Assembly (NCBI RefSeq): GCF_004216565.1
Contig: NZ_SGWV01000011.1
Span: 310,001-374,000, forward strand
From: Sphaerotilus mobilis
Lineage (GTDB): Bacteria; Pseudomonadota; Gammaproteobacteria; Burkholderiales; Burkholderiaceae_C
DNA: 64,000 bases
Direction of reading: 5' to 3'
The notes under the pieces are model-generated. The model was not told the DNA's origin, searched no databases, and worked only from the letters and a program-made list of their open reading frames with translations. The position numbers were made by a program, and so were the translations under genes. This document shows, one piece after another, positions 18,726-28,127 of the stretch (its first letter is position 1; every line of letters begins with the position of its first letter).

Positions 18726-19802
18726 ATGAACACGAACCATTCGGCCCTGAGCCCGATCCGCGGCCCCGGCATCTTCCTGGCCCAGTTTGCCGGCGATGCC
18801 GCGCCGTTCAACTCGCTGGACAGCATCGGCCGCTGGGTCGCCTCGCTCGGCTATGTCGGCGTGCAGATCCCCAGCTGGGACGCGCGGCTGTTCAACCTGG
18901 CGTTGGCCGCCGAGAGCCAGACCTATTGCGACGAGGTGCGTGGCACGCTGGCCCAACACGGCCTGCAGGTCACCGAGCTGTCGACCCACCTGCAGGGCCA
19001 GCTGGTGGCGGTGCACCCGGCCTATGACCTGCCGATGGACGGCTTTGCGCCCGAAGCGCTGCGTGGCAAGCCGGCCGAGCGCACGGCCTGGGCGGTCGAG
19101 CAGCTCAAGCTGGCGGCGAAGGCCTCGCAGCGCCTGGGCCTGAGCGCGCACGCGACCTTCTCCGGCGCACTGGCCTGGCCCTACCTCTACCCGTGGCCGC
19201 AGCGGCCGGCGGGCCTGATCGAGACCGCCTTTGACGAGCTGGCGCGGCGCTGGCGGCCCATCCTCGATGCCTTCGACGCGGCCGGCGTCGACGTCTGCTA
19301 CGAGGTCCACCCCGGCGAGGACCTGTGCGACGGCGCGAGCTATGAGATGTTCCTCGAACGTGTGGGCAACCATCCGCGCGCCAACCTGCTCTACGACCCC
19401 AGCCACTTCGTGCTGCAGCAGCTCGACTACCTCGCCTACATCGATTGCTACCACGAGCGCATCAAGGCCGTGCACGTCAAGGATGCCGAGTTCAACCCGA
19501 CCGGCCGGCAAGGCGTCTACGGCGGCTTCCAGGGCTGGAAGGACCGCGCCGGGCGCTTCCGCTCCCTCGGCGATGGCCAGGTCGACTTCACCGCCATCTT
19601 CAGCAAGCTCACGCAACACGGCTACAAGGGCTGGGCGGTGTTGGAGTGGGAGTGCTGCATCAAGCACCCGGAGCAAGGCGCGGCCGAAGGCGCGCCCTTC
19701 ATCCGCGACCACCTGATCCGCGTGGCCGAGAAGTCCTTCGACGACTTCGCGGCGGCAGGCACCGACGAGGCCGCCAACCGCCGCATGCTCGGCATCGGCT
19801 GA
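18726..19802 (+). CDS. Second xylose-isomerase-like TIM-barrel protein
   Basis: A 358-residue protein of the same barrel superfamily as the preceding gene but longer and clearly a different subfamily. Motifs include GVQIPSWDARLFNLA, DVCYEVHPGEDLCDG, NLLYDPSHFVLQQLDY, IKAVHVKDAEFNP and the C-terminal AVLEWECCIKHPEQGA. The glutamate, aspartate and histidine ligands of the typical divalent metal site can be seen. It is annotated in many genomes as sugar phosphate isomerase/epimerase. GAGGAGA precedes the ATG. It probably acts on the keto product of one of the neighbouring dehydrogenases. Confidence 0.86.
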   Translation: MNTNHSALSPIRGPGIFLAQFAGDAAPFNSLDSIGRWVASLGYVGVQIPSWDARLFNLALAAESQTYCDEVRGTLAQHGLQVTELSTHLQGQLVAVHPAYDLPMDGFAPEALRGKPAERTAWAVEQLKLAAKASQRLGLSAHATFSGALAWPYLYPWPQRPAGLIETAFDELARRWRPILDAFDAAGVDVCYEVHPGEDLCDGASYEMFLERVGNHPRANLLYDPSHFVLQQLDYLAYIDCYHERIKAVHVKDAEFNPTGRQGVYGGFQGWKDRAGRFRSLGDGQVDFTAIFSKLTQHGYKGWAVLEWECCIKHPEQGAAEGAPFIRDHLIRVAEKSFDDFAAAGTDEAANRRMLGIG

Positions 19803-19815
19803 GGAGGATCACGCG

Positions 19816-21003
19816 ATGAGCCAGTCAAGCGATCCGCGCGGCGAGCTTCGCCCGATCCGTCTGGGCATGGTCGGTGGGGGCCAGGGGGCCTTCATCGGCG
19901 CGGTGCACCGCATCGCGGCCCGGCTCGATGGGCAGTACGAGCTTGTCGCTGGCGCCTTGTCCTCGGACGCCGCACGGGCCTTGGCCAGCGGTGCCGAACT
20001 CGGCATCGGCGCGGCGCGCTGCTACAGCGACTACCGGGACATGGCGCGTGCCGAGGCGGCGCGGCCCGATGGCATCGAGGCCGTCGCCATCGTCACGCCC
20101 AACCACCTGCACCACCCGGTTGCCTGCGCCTTCATCGATGCGGGCATCCACGTCATCTGCGACAAGCCGCTGACCACCACGCTGGCCGATGCGCTGGACC
20201 TGCGCCAGCGCGCCGCCGCACGCGGCGTGCGCTTTGCGCTGACGCACAACTACAGCGCCTACCCGCTGATCCGCGCGGCCCGCGCGATGGTCGCGGCCGG
20301 CCAGCTCGGCAGCGTGCGCATCGTGCAGGTCGAATACGCGCAGGACTGGCTGGCGGCCGACCTCGAAGCCACCGGCCATGTCAACGGACACAAACAGGCC
20401 GCCTGGCGCACCGACCCGGCGCTGGCCGGCCCGGCCGGCTGTCTCGGCGACATCGGCACGCATGCGGCCCAGTTGGCCGAATACGTCAGCGGCCTGAGTC
20501 CGGCCGAGATCAGCGCCGACTGCACGACCTTCGTGCCCGGCCGCCGGGTCGATGACCATGTCCAGGTCCAGCTGCGCTATGCCCAGGGCGCGCGCGGCCT
20601 GCTGTGGGCCAGCCAGGTCGCCTGTGGCGAAGAGAACCACCTGCGCTTGCGGGTCTACGGCACCCAGGCCGCGATCCACTGGGACCAGGACCTGCCCAAC
20701 GAACTGACCTGGCACCCGGCCGGCGAGCCGGCGCGTCGCCTGACACGCGGCATGGCCAGCCTGCCCGATGTCGCCGCCGCCGCGACCCGCACGCCACCGG
20801 GCCATCCGGAGGGCTACCTCGAAGCCTTCGGCAACCTCTACCGCGACTTCGCCGAAGACCTGCGCGACGCCCGCGCCGGTCGCCTCACGCCCGCCCGGGT
20901 GCCGGGCCTGGACGACGGCGTGCGCAGCCTTGCCTTCGTCGAAGCCGTGCTGGCCAGCAGCCGCGCCAACGCCGCCTGGACGACGCTGTCCGTGCCGGCC
21001 TGA
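19816..21003 (+). CDS. Gfo/Idh/MocA family oxidoreductase, second copy
   Basis: A 395-residue dehydrogenase with the Rossmann motif GMVGGGQGAFIGAVHRIA and CDKPLTTTLADA (EKP-type lysine present, D in place of E). It has a long insertion near AQDWLAADLEATGHVNGHKQ and GCLGDIGTHAAQLAEY. It starts 13 bases after the preceding stop with GAGGAGGATC upstream, so it is in the same transcript. It is not a recent duplicate of the gene at 16782, since the sequences differ throughout. Probable role: oxidation or reduction of a sugar hydroxyl, substrate unknown. Confidence 0.9.
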   Translation: MSQSSDPRGELRPIRLGMVGGGQGAFIGAVHRIAARLDGQYELVAGALSSDAARALASGAELGIGAARCYSDYRDMARAEAARPDGIEAVAIVTPNHLHHPVACAFIDAGIHVICDKPLTTTLADALDLRQRAAARGVRFALTHNYSAYPLIRAARAMVAAGQLGSVRIVQVEYAQDWLAADLEATGHVNGHKQAAWRTDPALAGPAGCLGDIGTHAAQLAEYVSGLSPAEISADCTTFVPGRRVDDHVQVQLRYAQGARGLLWASQVACGEENHLRLRVYGTQAAIHWDQDLPNELTWHPAGEPARRLTRGMASLPDVAAAATRTPPGHPEGYLEAFGNLYRDFAEDLRDARAGRLTPARVPGLDDGVRSLAFVEAVLASSRANAAWTTLSVPA

Positions 21004-21047
21004 ACACCTGTCAGAACACCCTTCACTCCACCGATACCGAATCCACC

Positions 21048-23519
21048 ATGACCGAACCGATCGACCTCGACGCCCTGCTCGACGCCATGACGCTGGACGA
21101 GCAGGCCAGCCTGCTGTCCGGCGCCGACTTCTGGTCCACCGTCGCCATTCCGCGCCTGGGCGTGCCCGCCGTCAAGGTCACCGACGGCCCCAACGGCGCG
21201 CGGGGCGGCATCTTCAAGGACGGCCCCAGCACCGCCTGCTTCCCGGTCGGCATCGCGCTGGCCGCGACCTGGCATCCTGAGCTGATCGCCGACGCCGGCG
21301 CCGCGCTCGGCACCGAGGCTCGCCTGAAGGGCGCGCGGGTGCTGCTGGCACCGACCGTCAACCTGCAGCGCACGGTCTACAACGGCCGCAACTTCGAATG
21401 CCATTCGGAGGATCCGTGGCTGTCCTCCGAGATGGCCGTGGCCTACATCAACGGCCTGCAGTCGACCGGCGTGGCCGCGACCATCAAGCACTACGTCGGC
21501 AACGAGAGCGAGTTTCAGCGCATGTCGGTCAGCTCGGACATCCCCGAGCGGCCGCTGCGCGAGCTCTACCTCCTGCCTTTCGAGCGTGCCGTCAAGGAAG
21601 CCAAGGTCCAGTGCGTCATGACCGGCTACAACCGCGTCGACGGCACCTTCATGGCCGACCACCACCGCCTGGTCACCCAGGTGCTGCGTGACGAGTGGGG
21701 CTTTGACGGCCTGGTGATGACCGACTGGATGGCCCACCACGACACCGTCCAGAGCGTGCTGGCCGGCTGCGACCTGGAGATGCCCGGCCCGGCCCGCGAG
21801 CGTGGCGACAAGCTGGTCGCCGCCGTGCGCGAGGGCCGCCTGTCGGCCGACGCGATCCGCGCCTGCGCCCGCCGCGTGCTGCAGCTGGCCGAGCGTGTCG
21901 GCAGCTTCGCCGACCCGGTGATCCCGGCCGAACGCGACGACGACCTGCCGGCCCACCGCGCGCTGATCCGCCGCCTCGGCGCCGAGGGCGCCGTGCTGCT
22001 GAAGAACGATGCCAACGCCCTTCCGCTGGCGCCGCAGGCCGGCCAGACCGTCGCGCTGATCGGCCATGCCGCCGTGACGCCGCAGATCATGGGTGGCGGC
22101 AGCGCCAACGTGAACGCGCACTACCGCGTCTCGCCCCTGGCCGGCTTGCAGGCCGCCTGCCCGGGCGTGAAGCTCGTGCACCGGCCGGGCGCCGACAACC
22201 ACCGCTACACGCCGCTGATGCCGGTGCCGATGACGGTGTCGTTCTGGGCCAATGACCACTTCGACGGCGAGATCGTCGCCACCCAGACCTCGCCCAACAC
22301 CGAGATCATGTGGTTCGGCAGCCTGCCGGCCGGGCTCGACCCCTACAACTTCTCGGCCCGCACGACGCTGCGCTTCGTCGCCGAGGCCGACGGCCAGCAC
22401 GCCTTCTCGCTGATCTCGACCGGCCTGGCGCGCGCCACGCTCAACGGCGAGGCGGTGCTCGATGCCTGGACGAACTGGCAACGCGGCGACACCTACTTCA
22501 CCTTCGGCTGCGACGAGGTCGTGCACCACCGCGCACTGAAGGCCGGCGATGTGGTCGACCTGCAGGTCGAGTTCAGCACCGCCGTCGCGGGAGGCGGCTT
22601 CGGCGTGCACGCGCTGCGGGTCGGTGCCAGCCGCCTCATGGGCGAGGCCGACATCGCCGCCGCCGTCGACGCGGCCCGCGCGGCCGACGTCGCCATCGTC
22701 TTCGCCGGCCTGAACGCCGAATGGGACAACGAAGGCCTGGACCGCCCCGGCATCGCCTTGCCGCATGCCCAGAACGAGCTGATCGCCCGCGTCGTTGCCG
22801 CCAACCCGCGCACCGTCGTCGTGCTGCAAAGCGGCTCGCCGCTGCTGCTGCCGTGGCTGGACGCGGTGCCCGCCGTGCTGCAGGCCTGGTATCCCGGACA
22901 GGAATGTGGCAACGCCATCGCCGACGTGCTGACCGGCGCGGTCGCGCCCGGCGGCCGCCTGCCGCAGACCTGGCCGCTGCGCCTGGACGACACCGTCGCC
23001 TTTGGCGACCCGGCGCAATACCCCGGTGTCGACGGCCATGTGCGCTACGGCGAGGACGTCTTCATCGGCTACCGCCACCATGAGGCACGCGGCCATGCCG
23101 TGTTGTTCCCCTTCGGCCATGGCCTGGGCTACACGAGCTTCGAGCAGACCGGCCTGACGCTCGATCGCACCGTGTTGCAGCCCGGCGAGGTGCTGAGCGC
23201 CAGCGTCACCGTGCGCAACACCGGCACGCGTGCGGGCAGCGAGGTGGTGCAGCTCTACGTGCACGACGCCGCCAGCACGCTGGCCCGTCCGCCGCAGGAG
23301 CTGAAGGCCTTTGCCAAGCTCAGCCTGCAGCCCGGCGAATCGCGCACCGTCCGCCTCACGCTGGACATGCGCGCCTTTGCCGCCTACGACGTCGACCGCG
23401 CCGCCTGGTGGGCCGAAGCGGGTGACTTCGAGATCCGGGTGGGCAGCAGCTCCGCCCGCATCCACCAGCGGGCCACGGTTCGTCTGTTGGCCGACTGGCG
23501 CGAGCCGGTCGGGCGCTGA
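21048..23519 (+). CDS. Glycoside hydrolase family 3 beta-glucosidase with PA14 insert
   Basis: An 823-residue enzyme. The N-terminal GH3 barrel contains VKVTDGPNGARGG, VAATIKHYVGNESE and the nucleophile D226 in LVMTDWMAHH. The alpha/beta sandwich domain follows, interrupted at about residues 390-530 by a PA14-type carbohydrate-binding insert. A fibronectin-III-like C-terminal domain ends the protein (VTVRNTGTRAGSEVVQLYVHD). No signal peptide is visible. It would remove beta-linked glucosyl or related units. Together with GH1 and GH2 it gives this island three intracellular exo-glycosidases. It is followed by the convergent ferredoxin reductase gene. Confidence 0.92.
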   Translation: MTEPIDLDALLDAMTLDEQASLLSGADFWSTVAIPRLGVPAVKVTDGPNGARGGIFKDGPSTACFPVGIALAATWHPELIADAGAALGTEARLKGARVLLAPTVNLQRTVYNGRNFECHSEDPWLSSEMAVAYINGLQSTGVAATIKHYVGNESEFQRMSVSSDIPERPLRELYLLPFERAVKEAKVQCVMTGYNRVDGTFMADHHRLVTQVLRDEWGFDGLVMTDWMAHHDTVQSVLAGCDLEMPGPARERGDKLVAAVREGRLSADAIRACARRVLQLAERVGSFADPVIPAERDDDLPAHRALIRRLGAEGAVLLKNDANALPLAPQAGQTVALIGHAAVTPQIMGGGSANVNAHYRVSPLAGLQAACPGVKLVHRPGADNHRYTPLMPVPMTVSFWANDHFDGEIVATQTSPNTEIMWFGSLPAGLDPYNFSARTTLRFVAEADGQHAFSLISTGLARATLNGEAVLDAWTNWQRGDTYFTFGCDEVVHHRALKAGDVVDLQVEFSTAVAGGGFGVHALRVGASRLMGEADIAAAVDAARAADVAIVFAGLNAEWDNEGLDRPGIALPHAQNELIARVVAANPRTVVVLQSGSPLLLPWLDAVPAVLQAWYPGQECGNAIADVLTGAVAPGGRLPQTWPLRLDDTVAFGDPAQYPGVDGHVRYGEDVFIGYRHHEARGHAVLFPFGHGLGYTSFEQTGLTLDRTVLQPGEVLSASVTVRNTGTRAGSEVVQLYVHDAASTLARPPQELKAFAKLSLQPGESRTVRLTLDMRAFAAYDVDRAAWWAEAGDFEIRVGSSSARIHQRATVRLLADWREPVGR

Positions 23520-23568
23520 CGCGAGCGGGCCCGGCGCCGGCGGCGCTGGAGGCTCGGACGACGGCGAC

Positions 23569-24882
23569 TCAGTCCGTCGCCAGGCTCTTCAGATCCAGCG
23601 CCGCATCGCCCACCTGGGCCGGGGAGGGCGAGCGGCCGGCGTCGAGCCACTGGCGCGCCAGCAGGTGGGTGCGCGGGTCGTTGACGGTGTCGACACCGAT
23701 CAGACGGCCGGCGCGGAAATGCCAGAGCGAGAAGGGCGCGCCGCTGGCCATGTCGCCGCGCAGGACGGCGTCATCGGCCGCCTGGGACAGCCCGGCCATC
23801 TGCAGCTTGCGGTCGTACTGGTCCGACCAGAACCAGGGCGTCGCGGTGAAAGGCCGGTCCTGACCCAGCAGCGCCGCCGCCGCGCTGCGGGCCTGTTCGG
23901 TGGCGTTCTGGACCGACTCCAGCCGCAACAGCGAACCGTCGTCCAGCCGCCGGGCGGTGCAGTCGCCGGCCGCGACGATGCGCGGGTCGTCGGTGCGGCC
24001 GCAGGCGTCGACCACGATGCCGCGGTCGCAGGCCAGGCCCGCCGCGCGGGCCAGCGCGTCGTTGGCGGCCACCCCCACACCCAGCAGCACGCAGGCGCAG
24101 GGCAGCGAGCGGCCATCGGCCAGAGACACGGCGCTGACCTGTCCGGCCGCGTCCGCCTCGATCGCCACGATGCGGGCATCCAGCACCAGCTCGACGCCGT
24201 GCTGGCGGTGCAGCGTGGCAAACCAGGCCGACAGCTGCGGCGTCAGCACCCGGCCGAGCAGGCGCGGCGCGGCCTCCATCACCGTCACCGCCACACCGTG
24301 CTGGCGGGCGGTGGCGGCCACTTCCAGGCCGATGAAGCCGCCGCCGATGACCACCAGCGGCAAGCCCCGTTTGCGGCAGTCGGCCAGGCCGGCGGCCAGC
24401 GCCGCCGCATCCGCATGGCTGCGCAATGGCAGCACGCCGGCCGCGTCGATGCCGGGGATGGGCAGGCTGCGCGGGCTGGCGCCGGTGGCCAGCACCAGGC
24501 CAGCCCAGGGCAGGGTCTCGCCGTTGGCGAGCGTGAGCGTGGCGCGTTCGCGGTCGATGGCCTCGACCCGGGCGCCGGTGCGCAACGTGATCTGCTTCTT
24601 GGCCAGCATCTCGGGCGTGCGCAAGGCCAGCGCGATGGGTTCGGCCGTGCCGGCCAGCTCGCCCGCCAGCCAGGCCTTGGACAGCGGCGGCCGGTGGTAG
24701 GGGCCTACGGACTCGTCGCCCAGCAAGGTGATGTCGCCGCTGTGGCCGCCGCTGCGCAGCGCCTCGGCGGTGAAGGTGGCGGCCTGACCCGCGCCGACGA
24801 TCAGGATCGGACCATCGGCCGGGACGGTCCTGTCTACCGGGGCGGTGTGGGCTGCGGGGGAGGGGTTGGGCGTCGTGTTCAT
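23569..24882 (-). CDS. FAD-dependent oxidoreductase, ferredoxin/rubredoxin reductase type
   Basis: A 437-residue flavoprotein of the phthalate-dioxygenase/putidaredoxin reductase class. It has an FAD-binding GxGxxG in PILIVGAGQAATFTAEAL, an NAD-binding motif in PLVVIGGGFIGLEVAATA, and the second FAD motif in RIVAAGDCTARRLD. A C-terminal reductase domain follows (PWFWSDQYDRKLQMAGL). It would pass electrons from NAD(P)H to a ferredoxin or Rieske protein. No partner gene is adjacent. The N-terminal 20 or so residues are low-complexity and lie before the fold; the start is the first ATG with a plausible upstream GGGGG-rich element. Confidence 0.88.
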   Translation of the reverse strand: MNTTPNPSPAAHTAPVDRTVPADGPILIVGAGQAATFTAEALRSGGHSGDITLLGDESVGPYHRPPLSKAWLAGELAGTAEPIALALRTPEMLAKKQITLRTGARVEAIDRERATLTLANGETLPWAGLVLATGASPRSLPIPGIDAAGVLPLRSHADAAALAAGLADCRKRGLPLVVIGGGFIGLEVAATARQHGVAVTVMEAAPRLLGRVLTPQLSAWFATLHRQHGVELVLDARIVAIEADAAGQVSAVSLADGRSLPCACVLLGVGVAANDALARAAGLACDRGIVVDACGRTDDPRIVAAGDCTARRLDDGSLLRLESVQNATEQARSAAAALLGQDRPFTATPWFWSDQYDRKLQMAGLSQAADDAVLRGDMASGAPFSLWHFRAGRLIGVDTVNDPRTHLLARQWLDAGRSPSPAQVGDAALDLKSLATD

Positions 24883-24962
24883 CCCCCGATGATTCCCGAT
24901 GTGCGCTGAACCGGTGCCGACCGGGCCGTTCATCGATCCGACAGGATGTGGGTGGCGGCGCT

Positions 24963-26213
24963 TCAGGACGTCGCCAGCGTGACCTCGGCGGGCGTGCGGC
25001 GCATCACCACGCGGCCTTCCCGCATCGACAGCAGCGCATGGCCCTGGGTGCGCAGCAGCTCGACGTCGCTGTCGGCCGACAGGATCAGCAGATTGGCCGG
25101 GCGGCCCACCGCGAGGCCGTGGCGCTCGCCCAGGCCCAGCAGCCGGGCCGGATGGTCGATGACGAAGTCCAGGCAGCGCTGCAGGTCGTCGTAGCCCAGC
25201 ATGTGGCAGATGTGCAGGCCGGCTTCGAGGATGCGCAGGATGTTGCCGTTGCCCAGCGGATACCAGGGGTCCTGAATCGAGTCCTGCGCGAAGGCGACCG
25301 TCATGCCGGCGCGGTCCAGTTCGGGCACGCGGGTCAGGCCGCGGCGCTTGGGGTAGCTGTCGAAGCGGCCCTGCAGGTGGATGCTCTCGGTCGGGCAGCA
25401 GATGAAGCCGATGCCCGACAGCTTCAGCAGCCGGAACAGCTTGGCGCAGTAGGCGTTGTCGTAGGAGCCCATCGCGGTGGTGTGGCTGGCGGTCACGCGC
25501 GCGCCCAGGCCGCGCTGGCGGGCGGATTCGGCCAGCACTTCGAGGAAGCGCGACTGCGGGTCGTCGGTCTCGTCGCAATGCACGTCGATCAGGCAGCCGC
25601 TGCGCTCGGCCAGGTCCATCAGGAAGTGGATCGAGGAGACGCCCTGGTCGCGCGTGTTCTCGAAGTGCGGAATGCCGCCGACCACGTCCGCGCCGACCGC
25701 GAGCGCCTCGGTCATCAGCTGGCGGCCGTTCGGGAAGGACTCGATGCCCTCCTGCGGAAAGGCCACGATCTGCAGGTCGATCAGGTGGCGGATCTCGTCG
25801 CGCACCTCGACCAGCGCGTGCAGGGCGGCCAGGCTCGGGTCCGTCACGTCGACATGGGTGCGCACATGCTGGATGCCGTGGCGGGCCAGCATCTGCAGGG
25901 CGACATGGGCGCGCGACTTGGTGTCCTCGTGCGTGACCATCGCCTTGCGCTCGGACCAGCGCTCGATGCCCTCGAACAGGGTGCCGCTCATGTTCCAGGC
26001 CGGCTGGCCGGCGGTCATCACCGCGTCCAGGTGGATGTGCGGCTCGATGAAGGGTGCGACGACCAGGTGGCCGGCCGCGTCGATGTCGGCCAGGCCGGCG
26101 CTGATGGGGGCCGGATCGGGCTGCGCCTCGATCGCGGCGATGCGGCCGGCCGAAAAGCGCAGGGTGTGCAGGCCAGCGCGGTCGCGCAGGCGGGCGTTCA
26201 GGATGCGGGGCAT
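24963..26213 (-). CDS. codA: CodA-family nucleobase deaminase, predicted 5-methylcytosine deaminase
   Basis: A 416-residue amidohydrolase that aligns along its whole length with E. coli cytosine deaminase. Metal ligands are H59 and H61 in EPHIHLD, H212 in DVHCDE and D311. The catalytic glutamate is E215, and H244 (ASHTTAM) and the substrate glutamine Q154 (VAFPQEG) are present. Numbering is two less than E. coli throughout. The residue matching E. coli Asp314 is Ser312 (AFAQDSIQDPW). Loss of that aspartate is the published marker of homologues that deaminate 5-methylcytosine to thymine. The start at MPRILNARLRD is chosen by family alignment; an in-frame upstream start at 26300 would add 29 non-homologous residues. 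Activity is predicted, not shown. Confidence 0.88.
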   Translation of the reverse strand: MPRILNARLRDRAGLHTLRFSAGRIAAIEAQPDPAPISAGLADIDAAGHLVVAPFIEPHIHLDAVMTAGQPAWNMSGTLFEGIERWSERKAMVTHEDTKSRAHVALQMLARHGIQHVRTHVDVTDPSLAALHALVEVRDEIRHLIDLQIVAFPQEGIESFPNGRQLMTEALAVGADVVGGIPHFENTRDQGVSSIHFLMDLAERSGCLIDVHCDETDDPQSRFLEVLAESARQRGLGARVTASHTTAMGSYDNAYCAKLFRLLKLSGIGFICCPTESIHLQGRFDSYPKRRGLTRVPELDRAGMTVAFAQDSIQDPWYPLGNGNILRILEAGLHICHMLGYDDLQRCLDFVIDHPARLLGLGERHGLAVGRPANLLILSADSDVELLRTQGHALLSMREGRVVMRRTPAEVTLATS

Positions 26214-26338
26214 GCTGGGTGTCCGTTCTGGAAGCTGGGGTGGCGTCGGTGCTTGCATCAAGCATGCCGCAAGGCCGTGACAGGCCGCCGGCGCTACCAT
26301 CTCCTCGCCTGGGTTTTCGCCTTGGCGGAAACCTGACC

Positions 26339-28108
26339 GTGAACCTGACCCTCGTCCCGCCAGCCACTGCCGTCGACCGCACGCCCCCGGGCCAGGCGCA
26401 ACGCACCCTCAGCCGCACCGCAGGCATGGCCGGTCTGGTGCTGCTGCTGCTGATTTGGATCGCCACCGGCCTGTTCTTGCAGTACGAGCGGCGCGAAGCC
26501 ATCGACAGCCGCTCGCGCGAGAACATGAACCTCGCCCGTGCGCTGGAGGAAACCAGCGTTCGGGTGCTGGCCACCGTCGATCAGGCAACCCGGCGGGTCA
26601 GTCAGGCGGTGCTTGCTGGCGACGAACCCTTGCGCCAGCTCGGTCAGTTCGCCAAGGAAACCGGCCTGACGCCGGGCATCCTGGTGCAGCTCTCGCTGGT
26701 CGGCCCGGACGGCCGCTTCATGGGCAGCAACCTGGATCCAGACGGCAGCCGCACCGGTCATGTCGACCTGAGCGAGCGCGAGCACATCCGCGTGCACCTC
26801 GCACCTGGGCTGGTCGACAGCGCCGCGCAGGGCTTGTTCGCGCAGGGCCTGTTCATCGGCAAGCCGGTGCTGGGCAAGGTCTCCGGGCGCTGGACGATCC
26901 AGCTGTCGCGCCGCATCGATGGGCCCGACGGCCGTGCGCTCGGCGTGGTCGTGGCCTCGGTCGATCCGAGCTACTTCGAGTCGGTCTACCGCAGCGTCAA
27001 CCTGGGCGGTGCCGGCGTGGTGACGCTGCTGGGCGAGGACCTGACGGTGCGCGCCCGCGTGGTCGATGGTCAGAGCGTGGGCATGGGCCAGCGCATCAGC
27101 ACGCGGGGTCCGCTGGCGCAGTCGGTCGTGCCCGAGAGCGGCAGCTACATCGCCCCCAGCGGCGTCGACGGCGTCGACCGGCTGTTCGCCTTCCAGCGCG
27201 TCAGCGGCTTTCCGCTGTTCGTGCTGGTGGGTTCGGCCACGTCGGTCGCTCTGGCCGACTGGGTGGTCATGCGCAACGTGCTGATGGCCTTGGTGGCGCT
27301 GTTGAGCGTGGCGGTCGCCGTGGGGCTGCGCGTGTTCACGCAGGGCTTGCGGCGGCTGGAGGCCAGCAACCGTGAACTGGCCGAAAGCGAGGCCCGGGCG
27401 CAGTCGGCCAACCAGGCGAAGTCGGAGTTCCTCGCCGCCATCTCGCATGAATTGCGCACGCCGCTGACCAGCATCCGCGGCTTTGCCGAGCTGATGGAGC
27501 TGCGACTGCCCGAGCCGCGTTTCCGTGAGCAGGCCGGGCTGATCCGCAAGTCGGCCGAGCACCTCAATGCGCTGCTCAACGAGATCCTGGACCTGGCCCG
27601 GGTGGAAGCCGGTGCGATGCCCTTGCGCAGCGCGCCGGTCGATCTGACCGCGCTGATCCGCGGGGTCACCGAGCTGTTTGCGGTGACCGCCAACGAGAAG
27701 GGGCTGGCGCTGAACGTGCGGCTGGCCGACGGCCTGCCAGCGACGCTGGACTGCGACGAGCTGAGGCTCAAGCAGATCCTCAACAACCTGATGTCCAACG
27801 CGCTGAAGTTCACCGTGGCGGGCAGCGTCTCGGTCGAGGTCGAGACGGTGCCGGGCGTGGACCAGATCCGGGTGCATGTTGCCGACACCGGACCGGGCAT
27901 CGCCCCCGAGCTGCATGAGCTGATCTTCGAGCGCTTCCGCCAGGCCGACGCCCGCGTCAGCCACCAGCACGGCGGCACCGGCCTGGGTCTGGCGCTGGCG
28001 CGTGCGCTGGCCGAGTTGATGGGCGGCACGCTGACGCTGGCCTCGGCGCCCGGCGAGGGCGCGCGTTTCACGCTGACCTTGCCGATGCAGCCACCGGCGC
28101 TCGGTTGA
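26339..28108 (+). CDS. Membrane sensor histidine kinase with periplasmic Cache-type domain
   Basis: The protein has about 589 residues and a GTG start. Domains in order: a first membrane segment at about 27-46 (AGMAGLVLLLLIWIATGLF), a periplasmic sensor at about 50-300 with double-Cache character (LVQLSLVGPDGRFMGSN, DGPDGRALGVVVASVDPSYF), a second membrane segment at about 310-330, the HisKA dimerisation domain with phospho-acceptor H370 in ISHELRTPLTS, then the ATPase domain with NNLMSNALKF, DTGPGIAPE and GGTGLGLALA. No response regulator gene is adjacent, so it is an orphan kinase. It is divergent from the deaminase gene. The signal is unknown; Cache domains usually bind small organic ligands. 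Confidence 0.9.
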   Translation: MNLTLVPPATAVDRTPPGQAQRTLSRTAGMAGLVLLLLIWIATGLFLQYERREAIDSRSRENMNLARALEETSVRVLATVDQATRRVSQAVLAGDEPLRQLGQFAKETGLTPGILVQLSLVGPDGRFMGSNLDPDGSRTGHVDLSEREHIRVHLAPGLVDSAAQGLFAQGLFIGKPVLGKVSGRWTIQLSRRIDGPDGRALGVVVASVDPSYFESVYRSVNLGGAGVVTLLGEDLTVRARVVDGQSVGMGQRISTRGPLAQSVVPESGSYIAPSGVDGVDRLFAFQRVSGFPLFVLVGSATSVALADWVVMRNVLMALVALLSVAVAVGLRVFTQGLRRLEASNRELAESEARAQSANQAKSEFLAAISHELRTPLTSIRGFAELMELRLPEPRFREQAGLIRKSAEHLNALLNEILDLARVEAGAMPLRSAPVDLTALIRGVTELFAVTANEKGLALNVRLADGLPATLDCDELRLKQILNNLMSNALKFTVAGSVSVEVETVPGVDQIRVHVADTGPGIAPELHELIFERFRQADARVSHQHGGTGLGLALARALAELMGGTLTLASAPGEGARFTLTLPMQPPALG

Positions 28109-28127
28109 GGACTGGGTCAGGCTGAGG

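Noticed and set aside
23569-26574. Very long open frame on the minus strand covering reductase and deaminase regions
   Set aside because: Only the part to 24882 has protein-family support. The rest runs out of frame through the deaminase gene and has the low-complexity arginine/proline composition of a shadow frame.
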